In this document: piece after piece, positions 44,960 to 54,671 of the stretch
Position numbering within the stretch: the first letter of the stretch is position 1
Layout of the letters: every line of letters begins with the position of its first letter
Notes under the pieces: model-generated
Database searches by the model: none
What the model was told of the DNA's origin: nothing
Seen by the model: the letters and a program-made list of their open reading frames with translations, nothing else
Translations under genes and position numbers: made by a program
Source: Nitrospira sp. SG-bin1
GTDB lineage: Bacteria > Nitrospirota > Nitrospiria > Nitrospirales > Nitrospiraceae
Length of the DNA: 64,000 nt
NCBI GenBank assembly: GCA_002083365.1
Contig: LVWS01000039.1
Location: 10,908 to 74,907 of the forward strand
Reading direction: 5' to 3'

Positions 44960-45558
44960 GGCAGTAAACCCGCCTCATACGGCGCGAGTGCCTCGCGCAA
45001 TTTGATCATGCCGAGTCGCATTCTCGTCTTGACGGTGCCCAATGGCAGCTGCAGCTTCTCGGCGATCTCGCTTTGACTCAATCCATAGAAATAGGCCAGC
45101 GCAATGGCTTGTCGTTGCTCCGCCGTCAACAGGGCCAATGCTTGCCGCACATATTTTCGGCGCTCCAGCCCTTCGACATCCTGTTCCGGCGTGTCATCGT
45201 CGCTGGCAAATAAAGCAGCCGTGTCCAGTGACTCGATGCGTCCATGCTCGACGGCTCCGGCCCGGAAACGATCGATCGCTCTGGTTCGGGCCAACATCAT
45301 CAACCAGGCACCGGGCGCCCCTCTGGTTCGGTCATACGTATGGGCCTGACGCCACACTTGGGTGTACACGTCCAACGTCACTTCCTCAGCTGCTTCGCGA
45401 TTGTTGAGAATTTTCAGGACAAGCCCGAAGACCTGGGGGCTTGTGCGATCGTAGAACGTGGCAAGCGCTGTCTGATCACCCTGTGCGGTGAGCGCAATCA
45501 GTTGCGTCCATTCTTGGTCTTGAGCCGACTTGGCCGGTTCCGCAGTCATGATCGGCAT
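44956..45558 (-). CDS. ECF sigma factor, copy 1
   Basis: 200 residues from ATG 45558, seven bases after GGGGA. Region 2 (NREAAEEVTLDVYTQVWRQA, DRTRGAPGAWLMMLARTRAI) and region 4 (LTAEQRQAIALAYFYGLSQS, EIAEKLQLPLGTVKTRMRLG) are complete. Close to the ECF/ChrR type. Copy 2 at 54786 is highly similar. Divergent from the lipoprotein-DUF4331 operon, which it probably transcribes. Confidence 0.92.
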   Translation of the reverse strand: MPIMTAEPAKSAQDQEWTQLIALTAQGDQTALATFYDRTSPQVFGLVLKILNNREAAEEVTLDVYTQVWRQAHTYDRTRGAPGAWLMMLARTRAIDRFRAGAVEHGRIESLDTAALFASDDDTPEQDVEGLERRKYVRQALALLTAEQRQAIALAYFYGLSQSEIAEKLQLPLGTVKTRMRLGMIKLREALAPYEAGLLP

Positions 45559-45645
45559 ACAGTCTTCCCCATATAGCCATACGAGTCGATGGGGAAGATC
45601 GGATTGCTGATTGCGGGTTTTATTTGATTCCTCGATGAAAATCGG

Positions 45646-45674
45646 ACTATAGCACCGCAAAAATTACCCATCAA
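45646..45674 (-). promoter_or_regulatory. Promoter of ECF copy 1
   Basis: TTGATG and TATAGT on the minus strand, 17 bases apart. The 14-base stretch GGTGCTATAGTCCG around the -10 box recurs exactly upstream of ECF copy 2. Confidence 0.5.
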
Positions 45675-45800
45675 GCAGACCTTTCATCCGGAACAGATCC
45701 AAACGAGAAATTGTCCCGTAATGGTGAACAGACCGCCGGCAGGTACAAGGATAGGGACAGATCCATTCGACAGCATTTCACCTTGTAGAGGAGCAGCGCG

Positions 45801-46022
45801 ATGAAACCACTTACGTTGTGGCATTTAGGAGTTGCGTGCGTCGTCGGACTTCTGTCCGGCTGCAGCGGAAGCGATAACGTGCCCATCGTTCCGCCAAGCG
45901 GACCAACCGCGTCAGTTGATGATCAGCGCACACCGGAATCGGACGCGCTCACGTCGGAAGAGGCCGCACTTGTCGGCCAAGCTAACTCGGAACCAGATCC
46001 GTCTCCTCAGGCGGATCTGTAA
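45801..46022 (+). CDS. Small lipoprotein, copy 1
   Basis: 73 residues with GAGGAG upstream. Lipobox LSGC after a hydrophobic leader. The mature 50 residues are acidic, rich in Ser, Pro and Glu. A similar lipoprotein follows the second DUF4331 gene. Role unknown; starts the DUF4331 operon. Confidence 0.75.
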   Translation: MKPLTLWHLGVACVVGLLSGCSGSDNVPIVPPSGPTASVDDQRTPESDALTSEEAALVGQANSEPDPSPQADL

Positions 46023-46065
46023 TGTCACCCGCTCACAGAGCGGATGGACTCAGAAGGAGGAGACT

Positions 46066-47559
46066 ATGTTCGCTCGAATTCGATCATTCATATTGACGCT
46101 ACTGGCGATGCTTATGGCCACACCGGTCTTGGCCGCCAGCCATCGCGAAGCTCCGTTGATCGCAAACGATCCCACGGCGGATATCACGGACTTTTATTTC
46201 TTCCGCAGCTGGGAGGACCCGGACAAAGCCATCCTGATCATGAATGTCATCCCCGGTCAGGAACCGGGATCCGGGCCCAACTACTTTAACTTCGCGGATG
46301 ACGTGCTGTACGAAATTCACATCGATAACAATAAGAACAACATCGCCGCCAACATCGTCTACCAAATCCGGTTCAAGACTGAGATCCGCCAGCCGGGCAA
46401 TGTATTCCCCTTGGCCTACGTCGCCTTACCGCCCATCACAGCCCTAACCGGGGGGGGCTCGGAAGGGTTGCTCGTTCGGCAAAGCTACACCGTCACCGAA
46501 CAGCGTTATGGTCAGCCGGTACGCGATCTCGGAACCGGTCCGATGTTCGCGGTGCCGTCGAACGTCGGTCCTCGTACCACGCCGAACTATGAGCAACTAG
46601 CGGCTAAGGGAGTTTTTGCCTTGAAGAACGGCGGGAGAATCTTCGCGGGACAGCGGGACGAAACCTTCTACATAGACTTGGGCGGAACGTTCGACACATT
46701 GAATCTCCACATCTCACCGATTCTTTCCAATGCCGATGATGCCAACGATGCCATTATCGTCGGGGCGCCGGGCTCAGGTGTCGCCGACACATTCAGCGGA
46801 TTCAACGTCAACACGATTGCGCTGGAGATTCCCATCAGTGAGTTGGTCGGGCCGAACGGCAACAAAGTGCTCGGTGCCTATGCCAGCACGAGCCGGCCGA
46901 AAGTCAGCGTGATCAAGAAAAACGGCAACCGTGACAACAGCGCCCGCTTCGTCCAGGTGGCGCGCATGGGTCACCCGCTCGTCAACGAGTTGATCATCGC
47001 GACGAACATGAAGGACAAGTGGAACGCCACGGACGCGGAAGACGAGAATGAGTTCCTCCCGTTTTACTGCAACTCGGCGCTTGCCGCGGCGCTCAATACG
47101 GTGTTTGGCACCGGCTTTCCGACGGCCAATCGGGAAGATCTCGTGAACGCCTTGCTGCGGTATGCGCCGGGACCGCCGGTCTGCGGATCGGGCAAGACGA
47201 ACGAAGCACTCGCTGATTTCCTTCGAGTTGACCTGGATGTCCCACCGACACAGGCAGCTAACCAGAAACGGCTCGGCCCGCTGGCCCACGATGCAAGCGG
47301 CAATGCCACACCCGATAAGGCCGGTTGGCCGAACGGACGGAGACCGAACGACGATGTGACGGATGTCGCGTTGCGCGTCGTGGCCGGCATCCTCACAAAC
47401 CCCTCCACTCCGAACCTCGGTGACGGGGTGAATTTCAACGTCGGAGCGGTGGGCGGCAAGAAGACGTCTAACGGGATCGCGACGGAGTTTCCATTCCTTC
47501 CAACACCGTTCGACGGGCGAGACCGGCGGCATATCGATCCGGGAGAAACGCTCAACTAG
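46066..47559 (+). CDS. DUF4331 secreted protein, copy 1
   Basis: 497 residues from ATG 46066 behind AAGGAGGAG. Signal peptide cut near VLA, mature end starting ASHREAPLIANDPTADITDF, the usual DUF4331 start. Other family marks are RIFAGQRDETFYIDLGGTFD and WPNGRRPNDDVTDVALRVVA. DUF4331 has no known biochemical role; proteins are exported and often lie beside ECF sigma factors. Paralog follows. Confidence 0.88.
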   Translation: MFARIRSFILTLLAMLMATPVLAASHREAPLIANDPTADITDFYFFRSWEDPDKAILIMNVIPGQEPGSGPNYFNFADDVLYEIHIDNNKNNIAANIVYQIRFKTEIRQPGNVFPLAYVALPPITALTGGGSEGLLVRQSYTVTEQRYGQPVRDLGTGPMFAVPSNVGPRTTPNYEQLAAKGVFALKNGGRIFAGQRDETFYIDLGGTFDTLNLHISPILSNADDANDAIIVGAPGSGVADTFSGFNVNTIALEIPISELVGPNGNKVLGAYASTSRPKVSVIKKNGNRDNSARFVQVARMGHPLVNELIIATNMKDKWNATDAEDENEFLPFYCNSALAAALNTVFGTGFPTANREDLVNALLRYAPGPPVCGSGKTNEALADFLRVDLDVPPTQAANQKRLGPLAHDASGNATPDKAGWPNGRRPNDDVTDVALRVVAGILTNPSTPNLGDGVNFNVGAVGGKKTSNGIATEFPFLPTPFDGRDRRHIDPGETLN

Positions 47560-47567
47560 TTGACTAG

Positions 47568-47593
47568 GCGGCGGGTCTCTACCGACCCGCCGC
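47568..47593 (+). terminator. Stem-loop between the DUF4331 genes
   Basis: GCGGCGGGTC (47568-47577) and GACCCGCCGC (47584-47593), ten perfect pairs and a six-base loop, nine bases after the stop of copy 1. Probably a terminator or an attenuator that sets the ratio of the two copies. Confidence 0.65.
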
Positions 47594-47786
47594 AATTCAA
47601 AAACCATGTTGAGTCGGTTTCTTCACGAATCGGGATCTATCGAGAGCACACGAATGAACGACCAAGAATTACAGGTAAATTGTATAAACTAGGATATTAC
47701 CCAGCCATGATATCGCTCGTCCTCGCGTAGGATCTCAACTCTATGAGTACGCTGTGAATCGGCAATTTAACGAGAAGGAGAGATTT

Positions 47787-49310
47787 ATGAAGAGGACGGC
47801 ATTTCCCTACAGGCAGACAGTTCAGCACATGGGCGTAGCTGTTTTCATTGCGTCGACGGTTTTCTTCGCAGCCACCGGGAGTTCCGCACAGGCGTCGAGC
47901 CATCGCGAAGCGCCGCTGATCACCGAGATGCCGAAAGTGGATGGAACGGACTTCTATATGTTCCGGAGCTATGAGCAGGGCCGAGAAGCTTTTGTGACGA
48001 TCATTGCCAATTGGTTGCCGTTGCAAGACGCCTACGGTGGACCCAACTATTTTTTTCTCGATCCGGACGCATTGTATGAGATCCATATCGACAATACGGG
48101 TGATGCTAAGGAAGACATTACGTTCCAATTCCGATTTAAGAATACCCTGCAGAACCTCTCGGTGCCGGTAGGTGGGAAGAATGTGCCGGTCCCATTGATC
48201 AACATCGGCCCCATCTCCGCCGGCAGCCCTCAAAACTTGAACATCGTCGAAACCTACACGCTCGACGTGGTCCGAGGGAATCGGCGATCTGGGCACCGAC
48301 AGGCAGTAAGCTCTCCCGGGCCGAATGGATTCTCAAAACCGACCGACAATATCGGAAACAAGTCGATCCCAGGCTACGCGGCCTTCGCGTCGTCACAGAT
48401 CCACAACTTCACCTGGCCTGGATGCAGCGGCCAAAGCAAAATCTTTGTCGGCCAACGCAAAGAGTCTTTCTACGTCAATCTAGGCGAAGTGTTTGATTTG
48501 ATCAATTTGGACCCGCTCGGCCCGCCCGACGCCAAACCGAACATTCTTAACGACAAAAACATCACGTCGTTCATTTTGGAGGTACCTATTTCCTGTCTGA
48601 CGCGTGATGAGAACAGTCCCGTGATCGGAGCGTGGATGACATCAAGCCTGCGGCAGTCCCGCATTTTGCGGCCGGAGCCGACTGCCGAGCATCGGACCGT
48701 CAGCGGCGGCGCATGGACGCAAGTCTCTCGCCTCGGCATGCCGCTGGTGAACGAAGTGGTCATCGGTCTTCCGGATAAGGACAAGTTCAACGCCTCCAAA
48801 CCGGAAAACGATGCCCAGTTTCTCACCTATGTAACCAATCCGAGTCTGCCGGCTCTAATCGAGGCGCTGTTCCCGTCAGCCAAAGCTCCGACACAGTTTC
48901 CTCGCGCCGATTTGGTTGCCGTCTTCCTGACCGGCGTGCAAAACGTGAATCAGATCCGCTCGAGTCCAACCCCCGGTGAAATGCTGCGGCTGAATACGAG
49001 CATTCCGGCCACACCGGCTGCATCGCAGAACGTACTCGGCGCGGCGCTGTGTTTTGTAAACGGCATGTTGACGCTGAACAACCCCGGGTGCGATCCGGCT
49101 GGATTCCCGAACGGACGACGTCCGATCGACGATGTGGTCGATATCGAACTTCGTGTCGCGATGGGCTATCTCTTGCCGTCCAACGTCGCGGCGGCCGGCC
49201 AACTGCCGTTTACCGACCAGACACGCATTCCCGCCTCGTCGTTCTCTGAACAATTTCCGTATTTAGCGACACCGATTCCCGGCGCACCGCAAGGCGCGGC
49301 GCCGCAGTAA
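47787..49310 (+). CDS. DUF4331 secreted protein, copy 2
   Basis: 507 residues from ATG 47787 behind AAGGAGAG. Signal peptide ends near AQA; the mature chain begins with SSHREAPLITEMPKVDGTDF. KIFVGQRKESFYVNLGEVFD and FPNGRRPIDDVVDIELRVAM repeat the blocks of copy 1. It has more Cys than copy 1 (FTWPGCSGQ, EVPISCLTR, GAALCFVNG, NPGCDPAG), which suggests disulfides. Confidence 0.88.
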   Translation: MKRTAFPYRQTVQHMGVAVFIASTVFFAATGSSAQASSHREAPLITEMPKVDGTDFYMFRSYEQGREAFVTIIANWLPLQDAYGGPNYFFLDPDALYEIHIDNTGDAKEDITFQFRFKNTLQNLSVPVGGKNVPVPLINIGPISAGSPQNLNIVETYTLDVVRGNRRSGHRQAVSSPGPNGFSKPTDNIGNKSIPGYAAFASSQIHNFTWPGCSGQSKIFVGQRKESFYVNLGEVFDLINLDPLGPPDAKPNILNDKNITSFILEVPISCLTRDENSPVIGAWMTSSLRQSRILRPEPTAEHRTVSGGAWTQVSRLGMPLVNEVVIGLPDKDKFNASKPENDAQFLTYVTNPSLPALIEALFPSAKAPTQFPRADLVAVFLTGVQNVNQIRSSPTPGEMLRLNTSIPATPAASQNVLGAALCFVNGMLTLNNPGCDPAGFPNGRRPIDDVVDIELRVAMGYLLPSNVAAAGQLPFTDQTRIPASSFSEQFPYLATPIPGAPQGAAPQ

Positions 49311-49330
49311 ATGAAGTAAGAGGAGGACGC

Positions 49331-49582
49331 ATGACACGCTCACACTGGATCATACTCGTTGGGTTCCTGCTCCTAGTGGGAGGATGTAACAGCAGCGATA
49401 CGCCGGCCACCACGGCCGGTAGTATCGGCGATACAGGTGATCTCGGCGGATCCGTCGGCAGTACCGGTACGACCGTGGCCGCGATGGAGTCGGCCTTCAC
49501 GTCCGACACGGACGAGCCCTCCACGGAGTTGGCGGAACTGATGTCCGCGACGTCGGAAGATACCGAGCCGGAGAAGATTTGA
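49331..49582 (+). CDS. Small lipoprotein, copy 2
   Basis: 83 residues with GAGGAGG upstream. Lipobox VGGC at the end of a hydrophobic leader; mature part rich in Gly, Ser, Thr, then acidic. Same size, position and character as the lipoprotein before DUF4331 copy 1. Confidence 0.75.
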   Translation: MTRSHWIILVGFLLLVGGCNSSDTPATTAGSIGDTGDLGGSVGSTGTTVAAMESAFTSDTDEPSTELAELMSATSEDTEPEKI

Positions 49583-49631
49583 TTCGGCAGGAAAGACTTC
49601 GGCGTTCCTGCCGGCGCTGTATGCGGTGACT

Positions 49632-50603
49632 ATGATGCAGACGAGCGATCCCTCGCACCCGTTCATTGAGCGCGGCCCAGGAGGACCGGCATGGATCACA
49701 TCGGTCGTGATCCATGCCTTCTTCCTGGTGGTGTGCATGTCGCTCTGGCAGCCGATCCACCCGCGAACCTCCGAGCCATTTCACTGGACGATCAGTTTGG
49801 TCGATCCCTCCGACCTGCAGAACACGACTCTTCAATCTACCGCGAAGGCGGCGAATGGTCCGACTTCAGCAACACCGATCATGAAGCAACCAACCCGCCC
49901 GCCGAACATGACGCCGACCCGCCGCCAACCGACGATCAGCACCCACTCAACAAAGCCGTCGGAGATGGCCGGTGGATTTGAGCCGGCCCACGTGAGTCAC
50001 CAGTCGATAGCTGCCCTATCTGAGACTTTTTCTTCGTCACCGAGAGATACGGAATCGAACACAGCGCTTAATGAACCGACGTCACTTGCCGCCAACACCG
50101 GCGACCTCGATGCAACAATTACTCGACCTGAATCAAGGGAGGTCTCACCGGTGCCTCTCTCATCCGCTCTCGTCTCGGCGGCTCCGGTCACTGCTGACTC
50201 TATTTCCTCTGAGACCCATCATCTTCTCGCCGACTCCGAGCATAAAGAACTGATGTCCTCCACATCCGGGGAAACCTCTGCTTCGTCAAGCGAGCAACAA
50301 TTCCGTTCGGGAAAACCCGACTATGGTTGGCTTCAACAAGCAATTTTTCAACGATTGGAGGAGCTTAAGCGGTCTTCTCGCCCATCACTTGATGACTCAC
50401 GCCCCCTCAAGGTCATGGTTAAGGCCGTGGTCTCTCGGGAAGGAATTTTGCTGGACTCCGCAGTGGTGAAGAGTTCCGGCCTGGATCGCATCGATCAGGA
50501 AGCGATGGCACTCGTGCAGCGAGCCTTCCCGATGCAACTTGACCGTCCATTGGACCGACAGCAAGTCGCCATGCGGATTCCCATCACCTATTCACGAGAC
50601 TAG
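49632..50603 (+). CDS. TonB-family energy-transducer-like protein
   Basis: 323 residues from ATG 49632 (GTG 49626 possible). One N-terminal membrane helix (VVIHAFFLVVCMSLW), a long Pro/Ser/Thr-rich periplasmic linker and a C-terminal TonB domain (LKVMVKAVVSREGILLDSAV, RIDQEAMALVQRAFP). It could power a TonB-dependent receptor such as that at 41439. No ExbB/ExbD genes are nearby. Confidence 0.8.
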   Translation: MMQTSDPSHPFIERGPGGPAWITSVVIHAFFLVVCMSLWQPIHPRTSEPFHWTISLVDPSDLQNTTLQSTAKAANGPTSATPIMKQPTRPPNMTPTRRQPTISTHSTKPSEMAGGFEPAHVSHQSIAALSETFSSSPRDTESNTALNEPTSLAANTGDLDATITRPESREVSPVPLSSALVSAAPVTADSISSETHHLLADSEHKELMSSTSGETSASSSEQQFRSGKPDYGWLQQAIFQRLEELKRSSRPSLDDSRPLKVMVKAVVSREGILLDSAVVKSSGLDRIDQEAMALVQRAFPMQLDRPLDRQQVAMRIPITYSRD

Positions 50604-50605
50604 CG

Positions 50606-51796
50606 ATGGATCGAACACGACTCATTCTTCCGCTCATCGGGTGCTGGTTCTCGGTATCCTTGTGCGCATTTGCCTCAGCCGAACCCTACCGTCCGACGGA
50701 TGACACACAAGTTCTCGAACGGCTCAGTCTCAAGTCGACCGACCCCGTCGCACGCGAACTCGACCGCTTGCGAACTGACGTGCGACGAAATCCTCACCAT
50801 CTTGAATCCGCGGTGAAATTGGCCACTCGCTACATCGAACAAGGTAGGTCAGAAGGCGACCCCCGTTTTCTTGGGCAAGCCCAGGCAGTCCTCGGCCCAT
50901 GGTGGAACGAGTCGGCCCCTCCACCTGCCGCACTGCTCTTACGGGCCACGATCCGGCAGAACGCCCATGAATTCGATCGGGCGCTGGCCGATCTCGACCA
51001 GGTGCTGGCGGTTGAACCGACAAATGCGCAGGCCTGGCTGACCAAGGCCTCGATTCTCCAGGTCCAAGCCCGCTACGAGGACGCACGGCGAGCCTGTAAA
51101 CGGCTTGCCCGGTTGACGGCATCTCACGTGCTGCTTGGGTGCTTGAGCGATATCGCCGGAATCACCGGCCAATCGGCCAAAAGCCGAGAGTTGCTCGGAC
51201 AGGCGCTTTCGGATTCTGCCCTTTCAGGTCGCGAGCGGATCTGGCTCGCGACCATCGTGGCTGAGACAGCCACGCGCACGGGAGCCATGCGAGAGGCGGA
51301 GCGGTATTTCGCCGATGCCTTCAAGGTCGGCATCAAGGATCAATACCTACTCGGCGCTTATGCGGATTTCCTGCTGGATCAAGGCCGCTATCAAGATGTC
51401 GTCTCACTCGTTCAACATGAGACGAAAGCCGATGGATTATTTCTGCGCCTCGCCCTCGCGGAACAGGCATTGAACCTACCCGCGTTCCAATTCCATGCAG
51501 CAGAACTGGCTGCCCGCTTTGCCGCGGCCCGGGAGCGAGGCACGACGGTTCATGTCCGAGAAGAAGCGCGGTTCACACTGACCTTGCTACACGATGCTCG
51601 GCGGGCACTGCCCCTGGCCCGAGCCAATTGGAACCTCCAGCGAGAACCGGCAGACGCCAGAATTCTTCTCGAAAGTGCGCTTGCCGCCGGAGATCGATCG
51701 GCGGCCCAGCCGGTACTCGATTGGTTGAACCGCAACCATGTCGAAGACCTTCGGTTACGCCAACTTGAAAAACGGATTCAGGAGGCGGCATTTTGA
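50606..51796 (+). CDS. Periplasmic TPR protein
   Basis: 396 residues, signal peptide to about FASA, then helical TPR-like repeats (ATIRQNAHEFDRALADLDQV, LAVEPTNAQAWLTKASILQV, then GAMREAERYFADAFKVG). Begins two bases after the TonB gene and overlaps the HupE start by one base (TGATG). Scaffold or partner for the secreted proteins of this locus is inferred. Confidence 0.8.
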   Translation: MDRTRLILPLIGCWFSVSLCAFASAEPYRPTDDTQVLERLSLKSTDPVARELDRLRTDVRRNPHHLESAVKLATRYIEQGRSEGDPRFLGQAQAVLGPWWNESAPPPAALLLRATIRQNAHEFDRALADLDQVLAVEPTNAQAWLTKASILQVQARYEDARRACKRLARLTASHVLLGCLSDIAGITGQSAKSRELLGQALSDSALSGRERIWLATIVAETATRTGAMREAERYFADAFKVGIKDQYLLGAYADFLLDQGRYQDVVSLVQHETKADGLFLRLALAEQALNLPAFQFHAAELAARFAAARERGTTVHVREEARFTLTLLHDARRALPLARANWNLQREPADARILLESALAAGDRSAAQPVLDWLNRNHVEDLRLRQLEKRIQEAAF

Positions 51797-52917
51797 TGCG
51801 TATCCTGCTCGTCATTGTCTCGCTTCTGGTCACTCTTCCGGCTTGGGCCCATAAACCCAGCGACAGCTATCTGGCGCTATCTGTTCAACACAATCAGGTT
51901 GAAGGACAATGGGACATCGCGCTCCGCGATCTCGCCGATGCAATTGGATTGGACAGCGACGGAGACGGCCAGCTTACCTGGGGAGAAGTCCGGAACAAGC
52001 ATGACGAAATCAGCGCCTATGCCCTGTCTCGACTTGCCCTCTCAGCTGGTCAACAAGCCTGTGCGACTCACGTCCTGGAGCAACTGATTGATCATCACAC
52101 GGACGGAGCCTACTCAGTGCTCAGGTTCCGTTCCGATTGCAATGGAACGATCGAACGGCTCGTGGTGGACTACCGACTCTTGTTCGACATCGATGCCCAA
52201 CATAAGGGCCTCTTGCGCCTGATCCAAGACGGACAAACCACCACCGCCATCTTCAGTCGAGAAACTCCACTTCAATCATTCTCGATCGCCGAACGGTCAT
52301 TCTGGGGTGAGATCCGCCAATTTATCCATGAGGGGATCTGGCACATCTGGCTGGGGTTTGACCATGTCCTGTTCTTGCTTGCCCTCTTGCTCCCCGCGGT
52401 TTTGATCCGGGTCGATGGTCGCTGGCAAGCGGCCGGGGACTTTTCATCCGTGTGCTGGAACGTCGTCAGCATCGTCACAGCCTTTACCGTGGCCCATTCT
52501 CTCACATTGAGTTTGGCAGCGCTGGATATCGTCCGGCTCCCGTCTCGACTAGTGGAATCGACCATTGCCGCCTCGGTGGTACTTGCAGCGCTCGGCAATT
52601 TGTATCCCATGATGATTTCTCGTCGTTGGATCATTGCCTTCGGGTTCGGCCTCATTCACGGATTCGGATTTGCCGCCGTACTCACGGACTTGGGGCTGCC
52701 TCCAGACTCACTGTTGCTGAGCCTGGTCGGCTTCAACGTCGGGGTGGAAATCGGCCAGCTCGCCATCGTCGCGGCATTTTTGCCGTTGGCTTACCTGATC
52801 CGCCGCACCTGGTCCTACCCCCGGCTGGTCCTCACCGGCGGATCACTGGCAGTGATCGCCATCGCGCTCGTCTGGTTCACGGAACGGGCGTTCGACCTAC
52901 AGTTGTTTCCTCTGTAG
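51796..52917 (+). CDS. HupE/UreJ-family membrane protein with EF-hand loop
   Basis: 373 residues. Signal peptide (LPAWA then HKPSDSYL), a periplasmic domain with an EF-hand-like loop DSDGDGQLTWGE (D-x-D-x-D-G, Glu at position 12), and about seven helices, including HIWLGFDHVLFLLALLLP and GFGLIHGFGFAAVL with conserved His and Asp. HupE/UreJ proteins are nickel/cobalt permeases or of unknown type (HupE_2). Last gene of the operon. Confidence 0.85.
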   Translation: MRILLVIVSLLVTLPAWAHKPSDSYLALSVQHNQVEGQWDIALRDLADAIGLDSDGDGQLTWGEVRNKHDEISAYALSRLALSAGQQACATHVLEQLIDHHTDGAYSVLRFRSDCNGTIERLVVDYRLLFDIDAQHKGLLRLIQDGQTTTAIFSRETPLQSFSIAERSFWGEIRQFIHEGIWHIWLGFDHVLFLLALLLPAVLIRVDGRWQAAGDFSSVCWNVVSIVTAFTVAHSLTLSLAALDIVRLPSRLVESTIAASVVLAALGNLYPMMISRRWIIAFGFGLIHGFGFAAVLTDLGLPPDSLLLSLVGFNVGVEIGQLAIVAAFLPLAYLIRRTWSYPRLVLTGGSLAVIAIALVWFTERAFDLQLFPL

Positions 52918-52941
52918 GAAACTGCTCAAGACATGCGCGGT

Positions 52942-53565
52942 TCAGGAAGGCTCGGGGAGGTAGTTTTCAAAGCACTTGACCAAAGAAGAAAAGTCCCCTT
53001 GATCGGCATCCCGCATGGCGGCAATGTACCGCGCTCGGATCTGATGCCCTTCAGACATGAGATGGGTTTGAGGCCATTGCGGCAAAGGATGTTCGCGAGA
53101 ATAAAAAAAGATGTCGGTGATCAGTCGTGCATGCCGTCCATTCCCATTTCGAAAGGGATGGATCTTGGTCAATCTGTTTTGAAGTCGTGCGGCAACTTCG
53201 AGAATCGGCATCATCGACGTTGGAGCGTTCCAATAATGAAAGTCATCGCATAACAAACGAACCTGTTCCGGTATCAGCTGCCAGTCCATCCCGATGTTGA
53301 GATTCTCTTTCCGATATTGTCCCGCCCATTTCCATATAGATCCAAACATGTCCTGATGGACTGCACGGATAAACTCATCGGTGAGCCATCGCGCACCCTG
53401 CTTCTTCCTGTGGGCCTCAAACACGTATTTGTCATAGGCCAGACTAATGGTATGCGCTTCGGCTGCGTTCCGTTCCGCTCTCGTCGTGAGCCGAGTCAGA
53501 ATGAGCCCTGATAAATCGTCCCCCAACGTCTCATCGTCGAGTTGCGTTTCGTCCGACTTGGTCAT
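52942..53565 (-). CDS. Fic-domain protein (mobile mystery protein B)
   Basis: 207 residues. Fic motif HPFRNGNGRHAR at 136-147 is intact, so AMP or other nucleotide transfer to a target is likely. Length and pairing with an HTH gene fit mobile mystery protein B. ATG overlaps the stop of the HTH gene as ATGA. No inhibitory helix motif (S/T)xxxE(G/N) was noticed near the N-terminus. Toxin-like part of a two-gene module. Confidence 0.88.
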   Translation of the reverse strand: MTKSDETQLDDETLGDDLSGLILTRLTTRAERNAAEAHTISLAYDKYVFEAHRKKQGARWLTDEFIRAVHQDMFGSIWKWAGQYRKENLNIGMDWQLIPEQVRLLCDDFHYWNAPTSMMPILEVAARLQNRLTKIHPFRNGNGRHARLITDIFFYSREHPLPQWPQTHLMSEGHQIRARYIAAMRDADQGDFSSLVKCFENYLPEPS

Positions 53566-54020
53566 CGAGTGGATAGTCGTTTACGAGGACTGCGGAGAAT
53601 ATCATCGGTACGTTTTTCAAGAAGCTGCCTGAATGTGTCCTTGTCAGGAGCTTGGTCTTCAAGTGCCATGGTTCCCATAGTCTGTTTCAGTCGTTTGAGG
53701 GCAACAGCTCGGGCACGATCTCTCGTAAGTTCTTCCAGAGACTTGTGGAGCAGCGGTTCGAGGTTGAGCTCACAGCCTAAGCCTTCATAAATTCGTCTGA
53801 GCGTCCCGACTTGGGGATCAACTTTCCCGGACTCAATTGCCGCCAGATTGGGCTGCGTAATATGGGCGCGTTGAGCCAGTTCAACCTGCGTCATTCGGAG
53901 CCTATCCCGGAGTAGACGTATCCACTCCCCCGCCGTGAGTTTGTTCGTGCCTCTTGGTGCCCGCACCTTCAGCCTTGATAGGGCTATGTCATCGAGTACA
54001 GTTATGAATTTTTGTTTCAT
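53562..54020 (-). CDS. HTH regulator (mobile mystery protein A)
   Basis: 152 residues. Cro/C1-type helix-turn-helix: MTQVELAQRAHITQPNLAAI then ESGKVDPQVGTLRRIYEGLG. Usual partner of the Fic protein downstream and probably both its repressor and antitoxin. Upstream sequence is AT-rich, with a hairpin at 54158. Confidence 0.85.
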   Translation of the reverse strand: MKQKFITVLDDIALSRLKVRAPRGTNKLTAGEWIRLLRDRLRMTQVELAQRAHITQPNLAAIESGKVDPQVGTLRRIYEGLGCELNLEPLLHKSLEELTRDRARAVALKRLKQTMGTMALEDQAPDKDTFRQLLEKRTDDILRSPRKRLSTR

Positions 54021-54157
54021 GGGTTTTTATTATACTATTTGCAATATAAAAATTAACACTAAATTATCGTAAAGAGTATTAAATTTCCATTTTCAATATT
54101 TTAAACAGAATAAAATGTCTTTCAACTATATGATTTTGTGAAACTATTAGAGATATC

Positions 54158-54177
54158 ATGCACTCTGTAGAGTGCAT
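54158..54177. promoter_or_regulatory. Palindrome upstream of the Fic module
   Basis: ATGCACTC and GAGTGCAT with a four-base spacer, about 140 bases upstream of the HTH gene. Could be its operator or a small terminator; evidence is the symmetry only. Confidence 0.4.
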
Positions 54178-54228
54178 CCATTAAAGGTGGTTAGGCCATA
54201 TGCAATAGACGAGTCCTATTGGAATAGC

Positions 54229-54359
54229 CTGACGATCGCCATACCTTTCGTGAGCCTTATCTCAAATTGGTTCTCACTGGCGGCTCGCCAGCGGTAATCA
54301 CCATCGCCTTCGTCTGGTTCACCGAACGGGCGTTCGATCTTCAGTTGCTTCCCGTCTAG
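54229..54359 (+). pseudogene. Remnant of a second hupE 3' end
   Basis: From 54267 the frame reads LVLTGGSPAVITIAFVWFTE then RAFDLQLLPV and stop, against LVLTGGSLAVIAIALVWFTE and RAFDLQLFPL in the intact hupE. Before it, in another frame, LTIAIPFVSLI matches LAIVAAFLPLAYLI. Differences are mainly at third codon positions, so this was once a functional, diverged paralog, not a fresh duplication. Confidence 0.75.
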
Positions 54360-54671
54360 TAGAATGTTCACAGGGAAGGAACTGTGTGGCTGCGTGGTTG
54401 GTCCTACTATGAGAGAACCTCAATTACCGCAGGACCCGCTTCCCTCAAATGGTTTTCATGATCGACCTCACTTTTAAGGGAGGGACGGTACCCCAAGTAG
54501 GTTGATGGCACAGCGTCTAATGCTTTTCTCGTGATCATGTTGAAGTGAGCCGTTTCTGCTCTACTTTCTTGAATAGGAACATACATCAGATTGCCCTGGC
54601 GCCTAAAATTCCTCAGCCTCGCAACTCATCATCGCCTAATATCTTCTTCCTAACTGAACACACACCCTCGC
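54360..54671. other. Intergenic stretch, 312 bases
   Basis: Between the hupE remnant and the ECF copy 2 promoter. No gene seen on either strand. Confidence 0.4.
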
